The notes beneath the pieces were generated by a model. It saw only the letters and a list, made by a program, of their open reading frames with translations. It made no database searches and was not told where the DNA came from. The translations under genes were made by a program, and so were the position numbers. Shown one piece after another: positions 31,894-40,882 of a DNA stretch of 64,000 nucleotides. The stretch comes from Streptomyces beigongshangae. GTDB taxonomy: Bacteria; Actinomycetota; Actinomycetes; Streptomycetales; Streptomycetaceae. The stretch's first letter is position 1; every line of letters starts with the position of its first letter. The stretch covers positions 1 through 64,000 of the forward strand of contig NZ_JAHKJW010000007.1 of NCBI RefSeq assembly GCF_019710745.1, given 5' to 3'.

Positions 31894-32727
31894 TCAGCGC
31901 AGTCCGGCGAAGAGGTCGTTCTCGGGCACGGCCGCGCCGGTGGCGTCCTGGACCCGCAGGAAGGTCTCCATGCCCATCAGCTCACCGAACCTCTCCTTGC
32001 CCATCTTGAGGAAGAAGATGTTCTCGCCCTGACTGGCGTGCGCGGCCAGCGCGTCGAACTTCTGGCCGCTGAACGCGGTGGTGTCCACCCATGTGGTGAT
32101 CTCGTCGTCGGGAAGGCCGATCTCGGCCATCGCGGCCGCCTCGGCGGGATCCGGCTCCGGCATGTCCGGCTGGAACTCGCGCATGAACTCGCCGAACCGC
32201 TGCATCGTCGAGCGGGGCATCGTGGTCCAGTACACCTTCGGCGCCCCCTCGGTCATCTCCAGTGCCGCCATCGTGATGCGGTGGGCCTGGATGTGGTCGG
32301 GATGGCCGTAGAAGCCGTTCTCGTCGTAGGTGACGACCACATCGGGCCGGTAGTGCCGCATGAGCTCCGCGAGCCGGGCGGCGCCCTTCTCCACGGGGGT
32401 CCGCCAGAAGGATCCGGGGACGTCGTTGCTCGGCCAGCCCATCATCCCGGAGTCGGCGTAGTCCAGCATCTCCAGATCGCTGATCTTCAGGGCCTCGCAG
32501 CTCGCCTCGAGTTCCTGACGGCGCATCAGAGCGACCGCCGCCGGGTCGTGCCCGGGATCGCCCGGCTTGACACCCCCCGGTCCGTCACCGCAACCGCCGT
32601 CGGTACATGTCACGAGAACCGTGCGGATGCCTTCCGCCGCGTACCGCGCGAGGACCCCTCCGGTGCCGGTGGCCTCGTCGTCGGGGTGGGCGTGTACCGC
32701 CATGAGCGTCAAGGGACGGTGTGTCAT
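31894..32727 (-). CDS. PIG-L family deacetylase, mycothiol S-conjugate amidase-like
   Basis: 277 residues from the ATG at 32725-32727 with GGAGG upstream. The zinc site of the LmbE/PIG-L fold is visible: HAHPDDEA near residues 12-19 and GHPDHIQAHR near 145-155. The size and the N-terminal HAHPDDEAT resemble actinobacterial Mca and MshB-like enzymes, which hydrolyse N-acetylglucosaminyl bonds in mycothiol conjugates (detoxification) or mycothiol synthesis. Without a neighbouring mycothiol gene I call it Mca-like rather than assign mca. It is divergent from the sensor kinase. Confidence 0.78.
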   Translation of the reverse strand: MTHRPLTLMAVHAHPDDEATGTGGVLARYAAEGIRTVLVTCTDGGCGDGPGGVKPGDPGHDPAAVALMRRQELEASCEALKISDLEMLDYADSGMMGWPSNDVPGSFWRTPVEKGAARLAELMRHYRPDVVVTYDENGFYGHPDHIQAHRITMAALEMTEGAPKVYWTTMPRSTMQRFGEFMREFQPDMPEPDPAEAAAMAEIGLPDDEITTWVDTTAFSGQKFDALAAHASQGENIFFLKMGKERFGELMGMETFLRVQDATGAAVPENDLFAGLR

Positions 32728-33043
32728 AAAACAGTCCTCCTGCGGACATACGTGCTGGTTCCGGTACGCGAAGGGCGTACCGCGATACCGGGGGCCGGAC
32801 CCGGCGGGGGCGGACGACCTGGTGGTCTCCGCGTTCCCCGCCCGTACGGCGCCGGTCCCCCGATCAGTGCAAGCGTGCCATGCGGGCCGGCTGTTCCCGG
32901 CGGGGCCGTCGGATTCCACGGGCGCGCACCGGATCCGGCGTCGCCGTACGGCAGGGCGGGCACCGGCGGCGTACGCGTGCGGCGGACGGCCGTACTCCCG
33001 TGGTCGTACGCGCCTGCCGCGCCCGGCCCATACCGTGAGGTCC
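32728..33043. other. Divergent intergenic region (amidase / sensor kinase)
   Basis: About 315 bases expected to hold two divergent promoters. I see no palindrome or gene here. Confidence 0.4.
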
Positions 33044-34327
33044 GTGACCCCTTCCCGTCCCCGGCCGTGTCACCTCCCCCGGCCTCTGCCGCCGCCGCTC
33101 GCGGATCTCGTGACCGCGACCGTCGTCGCGCTGCTCACGGGGCCCGACCTGGCGGTCAACACTCCCCCGTACCGGCAGGCGGACGCAGTGAGCTGGCTGC
33201 TGTTCGCGGTCTCGGCCGGAGCGCTGCCGGTACGCAGCCGGTGGCCGGTGGCGGTCGCGGTGGTCACCGGGGCGGCGAATGCCGGCTGGGCGCTGTACGG
33301 GCACATCGGCGAGCTGCTGAACCTGCCGGTGATGGCCGCGCTGTACGCGGTGGCCGTGCGGGGCGAGCGGCGCCGGACCGTCCGTACGGCCGTGGTCGCC
33401 GCACTCGCCTCCGGGACCGTGTCCGTGATCGCGGGGATCGACGTGGTGCAGCCCCAGGGAGCTCCCCTGCTGGAGATGCTGTGGCCGCTGGTTCCCCTGT
33501 TGCTGGGCGAAGCGGTGCGTGCCCGGCGGGAGTTGGCGGCTCAGTACGCGGCGCGGGCCGCACACGCCGAGGCCGAGCGGGAGAGGGAGGCCCGGCGCCG
33601 CGTCGAGCAGGAGCGGCTGCGCATCGCGCGCGAACTGCACGACGTGGTCGCCCACACCGTCTCGGCGATGACCGTGCAGGCCGGACTCGCCCTGGACGCG
33701 TTCGACACGAAGCCGGAGGTGTCGAGGGAGGCGATGCGGCAGGTGCGGAGGTCGGGCAAGGAGGCCGTGCGGGAGCTGCGGGCCACCGTGGGGGTGCTGC
33801 GGCACGGCGCCGCCGATGCCGTCACCGCGCCCGCGCCCAGACTGGCCGAGCTGCCCGGCCTCGCCGCGCGGGTGCGGGCGACCGGGCTGCGCGTCACCCT
33901 GGACGGGGACACGGGCGGCCGGCCGCTGCCGCAGCTGGTGGAGCTGGCGGCGTACCGCATCGTCCAGGAGGCGCTGACCAACGTGATCAAGCACGCGGGT
34001 GCCCGGTGTGTGGCGGTGTCGCTGACGGTGGGCCGGGCCGGTGACCGGCTGGAGGTGGAGGTCACCGACGACGGTCCGCCCGGTCGTGCGGGGGCGCACG
34101 GGGACACCTCCCTTCCCGGGTCCGGGTTCGAGCCGGGGTTCGGGCCCGGGTCCGAGCCGGGATTCGGATCCGGGCCCGGGGAAGGTTTCGGTCTGATCGG
34201 GATGCGGGAGCGTGCCGCGGCCGTGGGCGGCACGGTGGAGGCCGGACCGGTGCCGGGCGGCGGCTGGCGGGTGTACGCCCGCCTTCCCGTCGACCGCCTC
34301 TCCGGCGACGAGGGGGCGGCGGTGTGA
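33044..34327 (+). CDS. Two-component sensor histidine kinase (NarL/DesK-type)
   Basis: 427 residues from a GTG at 33044 preceded by GAGG; the longer open frame upstream has no better start. About four hydrophobic segments (about 20-165) form the membrane sensor. A HisKA_3 dimerisation helix follows with RELHDVVAHT (phospho-acceptor His199), and then an HATPase domain with VQEALTNVIKHA and a C-terminal GLIGMRERAAAVGG. A Gly/Pro/Phe/Glu-rich repeat interrupts the ATPase lid, which is unusual but in frame. The GTG start of the response regulator overlaps its stop by four bases, so the pair is co-translated. Confidence 0.9.
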   Translation: MTPSRPRPCHLPRPLPPPLADLVTATVVALLTGPDLAVNTPPYRQADAVSWLLFAVSAGALPVRSRWPVAVAVVTGAANAGWALYGHIGELLNLPVMAALYAVAVRGERRRTVRTAVVAALASGTVSVIAGIDVVQPQGAPLLEMLWPLVPLLLGEAVRARRELAAQYAARAAHAEAEREREARRRVEQERLRIARELHDVVAHTVSAMTVQAGLALDAFDTKPEVSREAMRQVRRSGKEAVRELRATVGVLRHGAADAVTAPAPRLAELPGLAARVRATGLRVTLDGDTGGRPLPQLVELAAYRIVQEALTNVIKHAGARCVAVSLTVGRAGDRLEVEVTDDGPPGRAGAHGDTSLPGSGFEPGFGPGSEPGFGSGPGEGFGLIGMRERAAAVGGTVEAGPVPGGGWRVYARLPVDRLSGDEGAAV

Positions 34328-34989
34328 TCCGGGTACTGCTGGCCGACGACCAGACCGTCGTGCGCGCGGGTTTTCGCGCCCTGCTCGACCTGACCGGCGA
34401 CCTGGTGGTGGTCGCCGAGGCCGCCGACGGCGTGCAGGCCGTGGAGCTGACCCGCGCCACCCGCCCGGACGTGGTGCTGATGGACATCCGCATGCCCCGG
34501 GCCGACGGCCTGCAGGCCACCCGCAGCATCGCCGCCGACCGCACCCTGGACGCCGTACGGGTGCTGGTCCTGACGACCTACGGGGCCGACGAGTACGTCT
34601 TCGAAGCACTGCGCGCCGGAGCCGCGGGCTTCCTGCTCAAGGACATCGAGCCGGACGACCTGCGCACCGCCGTCCGCGGTGTCGCCGCCGGACAGAGCCT
34701 GCTCGCACCCGCCGTCACCCGCCGGGTCATCGAGGAGTTCGCCCGCCTGAGGACACCCGGGGCACGGGCACGGGAACGGCTGGAACCGCTGACCGACCGG
34801 GAGCGCGAGGTCCTCGCGCTGGTCGGCCGGGGGCTGTCCAACGACGAGATCGGCCGACGGCTGCTCATGAGCCCGCTCACCGCGAAGACGCACGTCAGCC
34901 GGACGATGACCAAGCTGGGGGCGCGGGACCGGGCGCAGCTGGTCGTGGTGGCGTACGAGACGGGGCTGGTGCGGGCGGGGGAGGTCTGA
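34324..34989 (+). CDS. LuxR/NarL-type response regulator
   Basis: 221 residues, GTG start overlapping the kinase stop. The receiver domain (about 1-120) has acidic Asp8/Asp9, phospho-acceptor Asp54 in VLMDIRMP and Lys in FLLKD. The C-terminal LuxR helix-turn-helix (about 155-215) reads LTDREREVLALVGRG...AKTHVSR. It is activated by the adjacent kinase. The following esterase and ABC remnant may be former targets, since such pairs often control ABC exporters. Confidence 0.93.
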   Translation: MIRVLLADDQTVVRAGFRALLDLTGDLVVVAEAADGVQAVELTRATRPDVVLMDIRMPRADGLQATRSIAADRTLDAVRVLVLTTYGADEYVFEALRAGAAGFLLKDIEPDDLRTAVRGVAAGQSLLAPAVTRRVIEEFARLRTPGARARERLEPLTDREREVLALVGRGLSNDEIGRRLLMSPLTAKTHVSRTMTKLGARDRAQLVVVAYETGLVRAGEV

Positions 34990-35065
34990 CCGTACTCCCC
35001 CGGGAGCAGCCGCCGCCTCCCGGCGGCGGATGTCCGGCGCGTCCGTCCTCCGTAGCGTCGACGGC

Positions 35066-35518
35066 ATGATCGAAGCAGGAGAACTCACCAAGCGGTACGG
35101 CGGCCGGACCGCCGTCGACGCGTTGTCCTTCACCGTCCGGCCGGGTCCGGTCACCGGCTTCCTCGGCCCGAACGGCGCGGGCAGGTCGACCACCCCGCGC
35201 ATGGTCCTCGGCCTCGACGCGCCCGGCGCGGGCACGGTCACCGTGGCCGGGCGGCGCCACGACCGGCTCCCCGCGCCCCCGCGGGAGGCCGGCTCGCTGC
35301 TGGGCGCCACATCGGCGCACGGCGGCCGTACGGTCCGCCGGCATCTGCCGGGACCGGCCCGCTCCCACGCGATTCCGCGGCGCCGCGTGGACGAGGTACT
35401 GGAGACGGCCGGCCCGGCCGGGGCCGCCGGCCGGCGGGCCGAGGAACTGTCGCCGGGCCTGGTCGCCGCGTACACGGTCCTCGCGCTGCTCGTCGCGGCG
35501 GGGAGGCGCGATGCCTGA
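35066..35518 (+). pseudogene. Remnant of an ABC exporter (ATPase N-terminus fused to a permease C-terminus)
   Basis: The 150-residue frame starts like an antibiotic-type ABC ATPase (LTKRYGGRTAVDALSF, GPNGAGRSTT). The Walker A Lys is Arg, and after about residue 115 the Q-loop, signature and Walker B regions are absent. The end (VAAYTVLALLVAAGRRDA) looks like the last membrane helix and tail of an ABC-2 permease. I infer an internal deletion joining two formerly adjacent genes. It overlaps the start of the esterase by eight bases. It follows a two-component pair, the usual position for such a transporter. Confidence 0.75.
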
Positions 35519-36566
35519 CCGGCTGCGGAACCTCGCCCGGACGCCGACAGCCCTGGCAGCCGTGGCGGCCCTGGCGGCCGTGGCGGCCGTGCTCCTGCCG
35601 GCCGTGCCGGGTGCGTACGCCCGCGACGGCGCACGCGTCGTCGGGGAACGCAGGTCCGAGGGCCGGATCGTCGATCTCACGGTGCGATCACCCGCGCTGG
35701 GCCGGGACGCCGAGGTGCGGCTGCTGACCCCCGACGGCTGGCAGCGGCGCGGGCCGGACGACCGCTGGCCCGTGCTGTACCTCTTCCCCGGCGGCGACGG
35801 CGACCACCGGACCTGGACCGAGGAGTACGGCATACAGAAAGATCCCGAGCTGCGCGGCACCCTGGTCGTCATGCCCGGGATGCCGCTCTTCGGCTTCTGC
35901 ACCGACTGGTTCAACCAAGGCCGGGGCGGCCCTCCCGCGGTGGAGGGTTTCCATCTGCGCGAGGTGCTGCCGCTGCTGGAGCGGGACTACGGGGCGGGGA
36001 CCCGTCGTGCGGCCGCGGGAGAGTCGCAGGGCGGTTTCTGCGCCGTCTCCTACGCCGCGCGCCACCCGGGGCTCTTCCGTGCGGTGGCGAGCCACAGTGG
36101 GTTCGTCCACCCGCTCCAGCACCCGCGGGCGGTACGCGCGGGGGCCACGTATCTCGGCCTCGACTGGGGGGCGATCTGGGGCGACCCGGTCGCCCACCGG
36201 GCCAACTGGCGCGCCCACGACCCCTTTCACCTGGCGGAGCGCCTCCGGGGCACCTCTGTGCACCTGTCCAGCGGCGACGGCACCGCCGGCGCCCTCGACC
36301 CGCCCGGCACACCGCCCGACCCGCACATCCCCGGTCTGGAGGACCCGGCCCGTCCCTTCCCCGAGGACGTCCTCTCACCGACCGAGGCGGTCATGGACGA
36401 GGAGTCCCGAGCCCTCGCCGCCCGCCTGCGGGCGGCAGGGGCTGCGGTGACCACGCACTTCTACGCCGGCACCCACGCACCGCCCTACTGGCGGCGCGAA
36501 CTGCACCGCTCCCTGCCCCTGCTGCTCCAGGCCCTGGACGGGCCACAGCGGCGGAACAGGTCATAG
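35511..36566 (+). CDS. Secreted alpha/beta hydrolase (esterase, antigen 85-like fold)
   Basis: 351 residues. A Sec signal (about 1-38: basic start, Ala/Val-rich core, AYA) precedes an esterase domain with LFPGGDGDHRTW and nucleophile elbow GESQGGF (about residue 172); Asp and His candidates lie near the C-terminus (FYAGTHAPPYW). This matches the putative esterase/mycolyltransferase-like family. It is predicted to hydrolyse acyl esters outside the cell; natural substrate unknown. The ATG overlaps the decayed ABC frame, so translation may be coupled to that remnant. Confidence 0.82.
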   Translation: MPDRLRNLARTPTALAAVAALAAVAAVLLPAVPGAYARDGARVVGERRSEGRIVDLTVRSPALGRDAEVRLLTPDGWQRRGPDDRWPVLYLFPGGDGDHRTWTEEYGIQKDPELRGTLVVMPGMPLFGFCTDWFNQGRGGPPAVEGFHLREVLPLLERDYGAGTRRAAAGESQGGFCAVSYAARHPGLFRAVASHSGFVHPLQHPRAVRAGATYLGLDWGAIWGDPVAHRANWRAHDPFHLAERLRGTSVHLSSGDGTAGALDPPGTPPDPHIPGLEDPARPFPEDVLSPTEAVMDEESRALAARLRAAGAAVTTHFYAGTHAPPYWRRELHRSLPLLLQALDGPQRRNRS

Positions 36567-36764
36567 ACCCGGCCCCACGGGCCGTATCGTTCCGGCATGT
36601 CCCGCCACGGTGCACCGGTCCGAGTCCGCCACCGTGTGCCGTCCGTCGGCTGCCGCCGAGTCCGCACCGGCGGACGGCCGGGCTCGACGCCCTGCGGCGG
36701 CAACACCTCAGACCGGGCCCACCGGTCGTTCGCCGGATCTCCACGCCTCACAGCACGTGATCAT

Positions 36765-36798
36765 CCCGGGGCGAGCGGATCGGTCCGCTCGCCCCGGG
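36765..36798. terminator. Hairpin terminator downstream of the YbjQ gene
   Basis: 15-bp perfect stem (36765-36779 with 36784-36798) and a TCGG loop, 18 bases past the stop of the minus-strand gene. It also faces the convergent esterase transcript. Confidence 0.88.
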
Positions 36799-36816
36799 TC
36801 CGTACCTCGCCTTGTC

Positions 36817-37185
36817 CTAGACGACCGGAGCGACGACCACGGCCGTTCCGTAGGCACAGACCTCGGTGCCGACGTCCTGAGCCGTCGTGACGTCGAAACG
36901 CATGGCGAGCACGGCGTTCGCGCCGCGGGCGGCGGCGGCCTCGACCAGGCGCTCCATCGCCTCGTTCCGGGTCTGCACCAGCGTCTTGGTCAGGCCCTTC
37001 AGCTCACCGCCGATCACCGACTTCAGTCCGGCTCCGAGCTGCGAGCCCAGGTTGCGGGAACGCACCGTGAGCCCGAACACCTCTCCGACGACCTTCTTCA
37101 CCTCGTATCCGGGCACTTCGTTGGTCGTCACGACCAGAACGTCCGAGCCCTGGGCCGGGCCTCCGGTGTAGTCATCGATGGGCAT
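36817..37185 (-). CDS. YbjQ/UPF0145 family protein
   Basis: 122 residues from the ATG at 37183-37185 (AGGCGG upstream). The family's features are present: VTTNEVPGYEV near the N-terminus, the AGLKSVIGGELKGLT helix, the R-EAMERLVEAAAARGANAVLAMRFD segment, and a C-terminal GTAV. YbjQ proteins form pentameric rings and are often labelled heavy-metal-binding on weak evidence; the role is unknown. Single-gene unit. Confidence 0.9.
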   Translation of the reverse strand: MPIDDYTGGPAQGSDVLVVTTNEVPGYEVKKVVGEVFGLTVRSRNLGSQLGAGLKSVIGGELKGLTKTLVQTRNEAMERLVEAAAARGANAVLAMRFDVTTAQDVGTEVCAYGTAVVVAPVV

Positions 37186-37522
37186 GGAACCGCCTAAGAA
37201 AAAGAAGGGGATGGATGGTCGGACACCTGTCTCAACGACGCCGGTGAGGGGACGGTTCACCTCCCACCGCGAATCCCCGGACGGGCGCGGTCACCGTGCC
37301 CCGTACCCGGTGGCGGCCACGGTGGGACAGACGGTGGGACGTCGGGGTGCCGGCTGCACGGTGTCCGGGATCTCCTCGGACGTGGGCGGCTCGCTGTGAG
37401 GCAGCTCCGCTCCGCTCCGTTGCCGTGATGACGCACGTCCTGGTCTTCCGGCGCTCACCGCTCGCGGGATCCCTGCGCCGGTTGCGGACGTCCGTCCTTC
37501 TCCCGCCACGTGTGCGACGGTC
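37186..37522. other. Non-coding region between YbjQ and the I36 terminator
   Basis: About 340 bases containing the promoter side of the YbjQ gene. No gene or striking repeat seen. Confidence 0.4.
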
Positions 37523-37562
37523 CCGTCCCGCAGGGCGGCCGTGCGGCCGCCCTGCGGGACGG
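37523..37562. terminator. Hairpin terminator downstream of the I36 inhibitor gene
   Basis: An 18-bp stem (16 bp from 37525-37540 with 37545-37560, plus two outer pairs) and a GTGC loop, just past the stop of the minus-strand gene. Confidence 0.9.
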
Positions 37563-37569
37563 TCCGGGA

Positions 37570-37926
37570 TCAGTGGAACCGGAAGCTGGTCAGCTGGTCG
37601 TTGTGGATCGGCAGAGCGGCGACGGAACCGCCGGGTCCGTAGCAGCCCATGTCGTAGCCGTAGTTCTCGTGCCGGTACATGCAGACGGTGCGATCGGTCC
37701 GGTTCCACACCGAGGTGGTGCGGTCGTTCATGTCCTTGCCGACGTTGGGTGTGTCACGGGTGCTCGAGAAGAAGCGGCCCTCGTAACTGCTGTGCTGCCA
37801 GATGCAGAAATGCCCGGAGGGGCACTGGCTGTAGTGGGCCTGCGCCGCCGGGGCGTTGAGCGTCACCAGGGCGCCGGCCAGCACTGCTCCGGAGAGCAGG
37901 GCGCGGCGAAGCCGTGAACCGATCAC
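37570..37926 (-). CDS. Secreted peptidase inhibitor family I36 protein
   Basis: 118 residues from a GTG at 37924-37926 with GAGGAA upstream. Sec signal to about residue 30 (AAQA), then the I36 pattern: Cys-rich start (CPSGHFCIWQHSSYEGRFF), the MNDRTTSVWNRT core and CMYRHENYGYDMGCYGPG. The fold is beta/gamma-crystallin-like. The founding member (SMPI of S. nigrescens) inhibits metalloproteases; most paralogues are untested. Four Cys could form two disulfides outside the cell. Single gene. Confidence 0.87.
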   Translation of the reverse strand: MIGSRLRRALLSGAVLAGALVTLNAPAAQAHYSQCPSGHFCIWQHSSYEGRFFSSTRDTPNVGKDMNDRTTSVWNRTDRTVCMYRHENYGYDMGCYGPGGSVAALPIHNDQLTSFRFH

Positions 37927-38246
37927 AGATGTTCCTCATTCATAATTCGTGATGTGCGATTTCGACACCGGCGGGAACGCCGGGACGTGGTGGGTGGAGA
38001 AGCACTCGCCGGAAGGCGCGGCGGAACGTCCGCCGCGGGGACCGGGTGTCGTGACCTTCCGTGTGTGCGTCCATTCGCTGCGACGTCCGGGACGTCGCAA
38101 TGGTTCATTCCGGGACCCCGCGTCTCGCACGGCGACCGCCACGGGGCCGGCGATGCCGGCCGACGGCCACGCGTACCGTCCTCGGAGCCGCGGACGGAAC
38201 ACGGGATGGAGCGGCCCCCTCCCGGAACGGGACCGGTCTCCGGGGA
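37927..38246. other. Non-coding region
   Basis: About 320 bases upstream of the I36 gene and downstream of the serine hydrolase. It includes a short AT-richer patch (catcacgaattatgaatg on the opposite strand, near 37935-37955) that may belong to the I36 promoter. No gene seen. Confidence 0.4.
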
Positions 38247-39395
38247 TCAGCTCGTGGCGTCGAGGACTTCGTAGACGTGCCGGATGTAACTGTGCGTGCG
38301 CTCCGAGCCGAGGATCCCGGCACCCAGCCGGTTCATCGTGTACGCGAACGTGATGCGCCGGTCGAGGTCCATCATGACGATCGAACCGCCCCAGCCGACC
38401 CAAAAGCAGATCGTTCCGGTGGGCATGCCCGGCATCGTCCTGGGGTCGGCGAGCGCGTAGCCGACGCCCCAGCGCACGGGAACGCCCAGGAACAGGTCCA
38501 CTCCGTCGGCCTGCACGTCGAAGATCTTGTCCACGGTCTCCGGGGAGAGCAGCCGGTGGCCGTTCGCCTCGCCGCGTCGTGAGATCACGGAGAGGGCGCG
38601 GGCCAGGCCGTGCGCGTTGCCGTGTCCGTTGACGGCTCCGAGTTCGGCGCGGCGCCACTGCGGGGTGTCGACGTGCTCGTCCCGGGCGGGACTTCCGAGC
38701 ATCGTCCGGGTGAGGACCGCGTCGGGATCGAGACCGGCCGGCACCGCGGAGGTCCGCGACGGCGACACCAGCGCGGCGATGCGCTGCCAGTCCGCCTCCC
38801 GCGCGCCGATCTGGACGTCGGCGTCCAGGGGTTCGGCGATCTCGGTCTCGACGAACTCGGTCAGGGTACGGCCGCTGACCCGCCGGACGAGCTCTCCCAC
38901 GAGCTGCCCCTGGGTCTGCACGTGGTAACCCGAGGCGGTTCCCGGCTTCCACCAGGGCGCCTGTGCGGCCAGCCGGGCGCTCGCCGTCGGCCAGTCGTAC
39001 AGGTCGTCCACGGTGAAGGGCTGCTGCCAGCCGGAGAGCCCCGAGGTGTGCGCCAGCACGTGTCGCACCTCGATGTCCTGCTTGCCCCGGGCGGCGAATT
39101 CGGGCCAGTACTCCGCGACCGGGCGGTGGAGTTCCAGGGCCCCCCGGTCGACGAGGACGAGAGCCGCCAGACTGCTGAGGGTCTTGGTGGTCGACCACAG
39201 GCTGACCAGCGTGTCCCGGCTCCATGGAATGGCCCGTGCCTCGTCGGTGTGGCCGCCCCACAGGTCGACTTCCATGACGCCGTCGACGTCGACGGCGATC
39301 GACGCCCCCAACTCCTCGCCGGATTCGAGGTGCGCTGCCAGTGCCGCCCGGACCGGCTCGAACCGGGCGGTACTGGTTCCTTCGACGGTGACCAT
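38247..39395 (-). CDS. Serine hydrolase of the beta-lactamase/class C esterase family
   Basis: 382 residues from the ATG at 39393-39395 (AGGGA upstream). The SxxK catalytic motif is Ser68-Thr-Thr-Lys71 in LWSTTKTLSS. A Tyr in SGYHVQTQG takes the place of YxN, and the C-terminal WVGWGGS stands for the KTG-like box. This pattern is that of family VIII esterases and EstB-type enzymes rather than true beta-lactamases. No signal peptide, so it is probably cytoplasmic. Predicted to cleave small esters or amides; substrate unknown. Confidence 0.87.
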   Translation of the reverse strand: MVTVEGTSTARFEPVRAALAAHLESGEELGASIAVDVDGVMEVDLWGGHTDEARAIPWSRDTLVSLWSTTKTLSSLAALVLVDRGALELHRPVAEYWPEFAARGKQDIEVRHVLAHTSGLSGWQQPFTVDDLYDWPTASARLAAQAPWWKPGTASGYHVQTQGQLVGELVRRVSGRTLTEFVETEIAEPLDADVQIGAREADWQRIAALVSPSRTSAVPAGLDPDAVLTRTMLGSPARDEHVDTPQWRRAELGAVNGHGNAHGLARALSVISRRGEANGHRLLSPETVDKIFDVQADGVDLFLGVPVRWGVGYALADPRTMPGMPTGTICFWVGWGGSIVMMDLDRRITFAYTMNRLGAGILGSERTHSYIRHVYEVLDATS

Positions 39396-39777
39396 GGTTT
39401 TCCCTGCTGTGGAAGACGTTCGTTCGACCACTCAACGGGACGACCGGTGTTCCGGTTCACGGTCGTGGCAGGTCGAAGGGCTGTTCCGGAGAGAATCCCT
39501 CCTGTACCGGGCCTTCCGTTCCGGCAGGTGTCGCGCGCGGAGATCGCGGAGATGCGGGGTGGATCATTCGCAGGCGTTCTCCACCTCTGGTCAGACACGG
39601 CAATCATCCGGTCGCCCGAGGGCGACGCGCACCCCGGCCCCTAGTCTCGAACACATCGGGAAAGCGACCGGTCGACGGTCGTGCCGGCGGTTGCCCCGCA
39701 TCGGGCCGTGCTTCGCTCGCCCGCTCCAGTCCGCAGGCACACCACGCCTGCTCCCACAAGAATCCGGGGGATCTCCC
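39396..39777. other. Divergent intergenic region (serine hydrolase / DUF5707)
   Basis: About 380 bases expected to contain both promoters. No palindrome or coding frame that I can support. Confidence 0.4.
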
Positions 39778-40227
39778 ATGTCCAAGCGTGTTCTCGTCCC
39801 GTCGCTCATCGGTGTCGCCGTTCTCGGCGGAGTGGCCGCCGGTGGGCTCGCCATCGCCTCGACCGCCACGGAGCCGGCCCTGGAGAACGCCTCGGCCCGT
39901 TACGCCGCGCCGTCCAGCGGCAGCACCGGCTCGCTCACCTTCACCGCGGACGTACGGGACGACTCGGGCGTGCGGGGTCTCAAGGTCGTGGCCTGGCCCG
40001 CGAGTTCGGCACTCGACCCGACCGAGGCGGAGCTGCGGCACGTGGACGGCGCCGGGTGCCGCGGCACCACGGACGACACATCCCGCTGCACCTACACGCT
40101 GAAGGTCACGAAGAGGCAGGCGGCCGAGCTGGACCGGGGCACCTGGTACGTCTCGGCGCTGGCGACGGCCAAGGACGGGGACACGCTGTTCGTTCCCCGC
40201 GCCGCCACCGTGGACGTCAAAGGCTGA
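39778..40227 (+). CDS. Secreted DUF5707 domain protein
   Basis: 149 residues from the ATG at 39778 (GGGGGAT upstream). Hydrophobic signal segment at about 7-30, then an Ig-like beta-rich domain with LTFTADVRDDSGVRGLKVVAWP and a Cys pair in DGAGCRGTTDDTSRCTYTL. This matches DUF5707, a streptomycete secreted family of unknown function. Single-gene unit followed by a hairpin. Confidence 0.8.
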   Translation: MSKRVLVPSLIGVAVLGGVAAGGLAIASTATEPALENASARYAAPSSGSTGSLTFTADVRDDSGVRGLKVVAWPASSALDPTEAELRHVDGAGCRGTTDDTSRCTYTLKVTKRQAAELDRGTWYVSALATAKDGDTLFVPRAATVDVKG

Positions 40228-40235
40228 CCCACCAC

Positions 40236-40270
40236 CGCCGGCCGGGCAGCTCCGAGGCGCCCGGCCGGCG
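40236..40270. terminator. Hairpin terminator after the DUF5707 gene
   Basis: 12-bp perfect stem (40236-40247 with 40259-40270), 11-base loop, nine bases past the stop. Confidence 0.75.
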
Positions 40271-40882
40271 CGGCGCGACGAAACCCCGGGAGCACCGCAG
40301 TCGTAGCCGACCGCGTGGCGCTCCCGAGTCCTGAATCGAGGATCCCACCATGCAGCCGACGCCCCGACCCGGTTCGAGGAGGGCAGGGTGCGAGCGCGGT
40401 CACGCGGGCGTACGTCCGGGCCGGACGAGGAGGCCGTCCCGCACCTGGCCGCCGGCAAGCGCACTCCTCCTGGGACGAGGAGGGTCCGGTGGATCCGCAG
40501 ACGCCGCGGCCGGCCGGGGAGGCACTTCCGCAGCGGCGGCTCACGCCGCCCGCGCAGTCCTCACCCTGGGTGATGCCCTGCTAGGGTCTCCCCTGGTGCG
40601 CGGGAAGCGGAAGACGGGATTCTCGCCACTCCGTCCCGTCTGTACCCCTGTCGGTTCCGGGCGGACAGATCACGGCGACAGGGGTTGTGAGGGTCACGTG
40701 GATGCCTGGGCGGGGCGGTGTCCGGCGTTCTCCGTCACCCCGTTCTCCGTCACCTCCATGACGCGGCCGTCCCCGTACGGGCAGGTCGGCGATCCGCGGC
40801 CGGAACGGACAGTTCGTGTGCCGAGGGGACGTGCGGGTGCGGGTGCGCGTGGTGGCACCGTTGAGCGGGATACCGGGGGACG
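40271..40882. other. Long non-coding region upstream of the SARP regulator
   Basis: About 610 bases. It should contain the regulator's promoter. I see no direct heptamer repeats clear enough to call a SARP box, and no gene. Confidence 0.4.
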
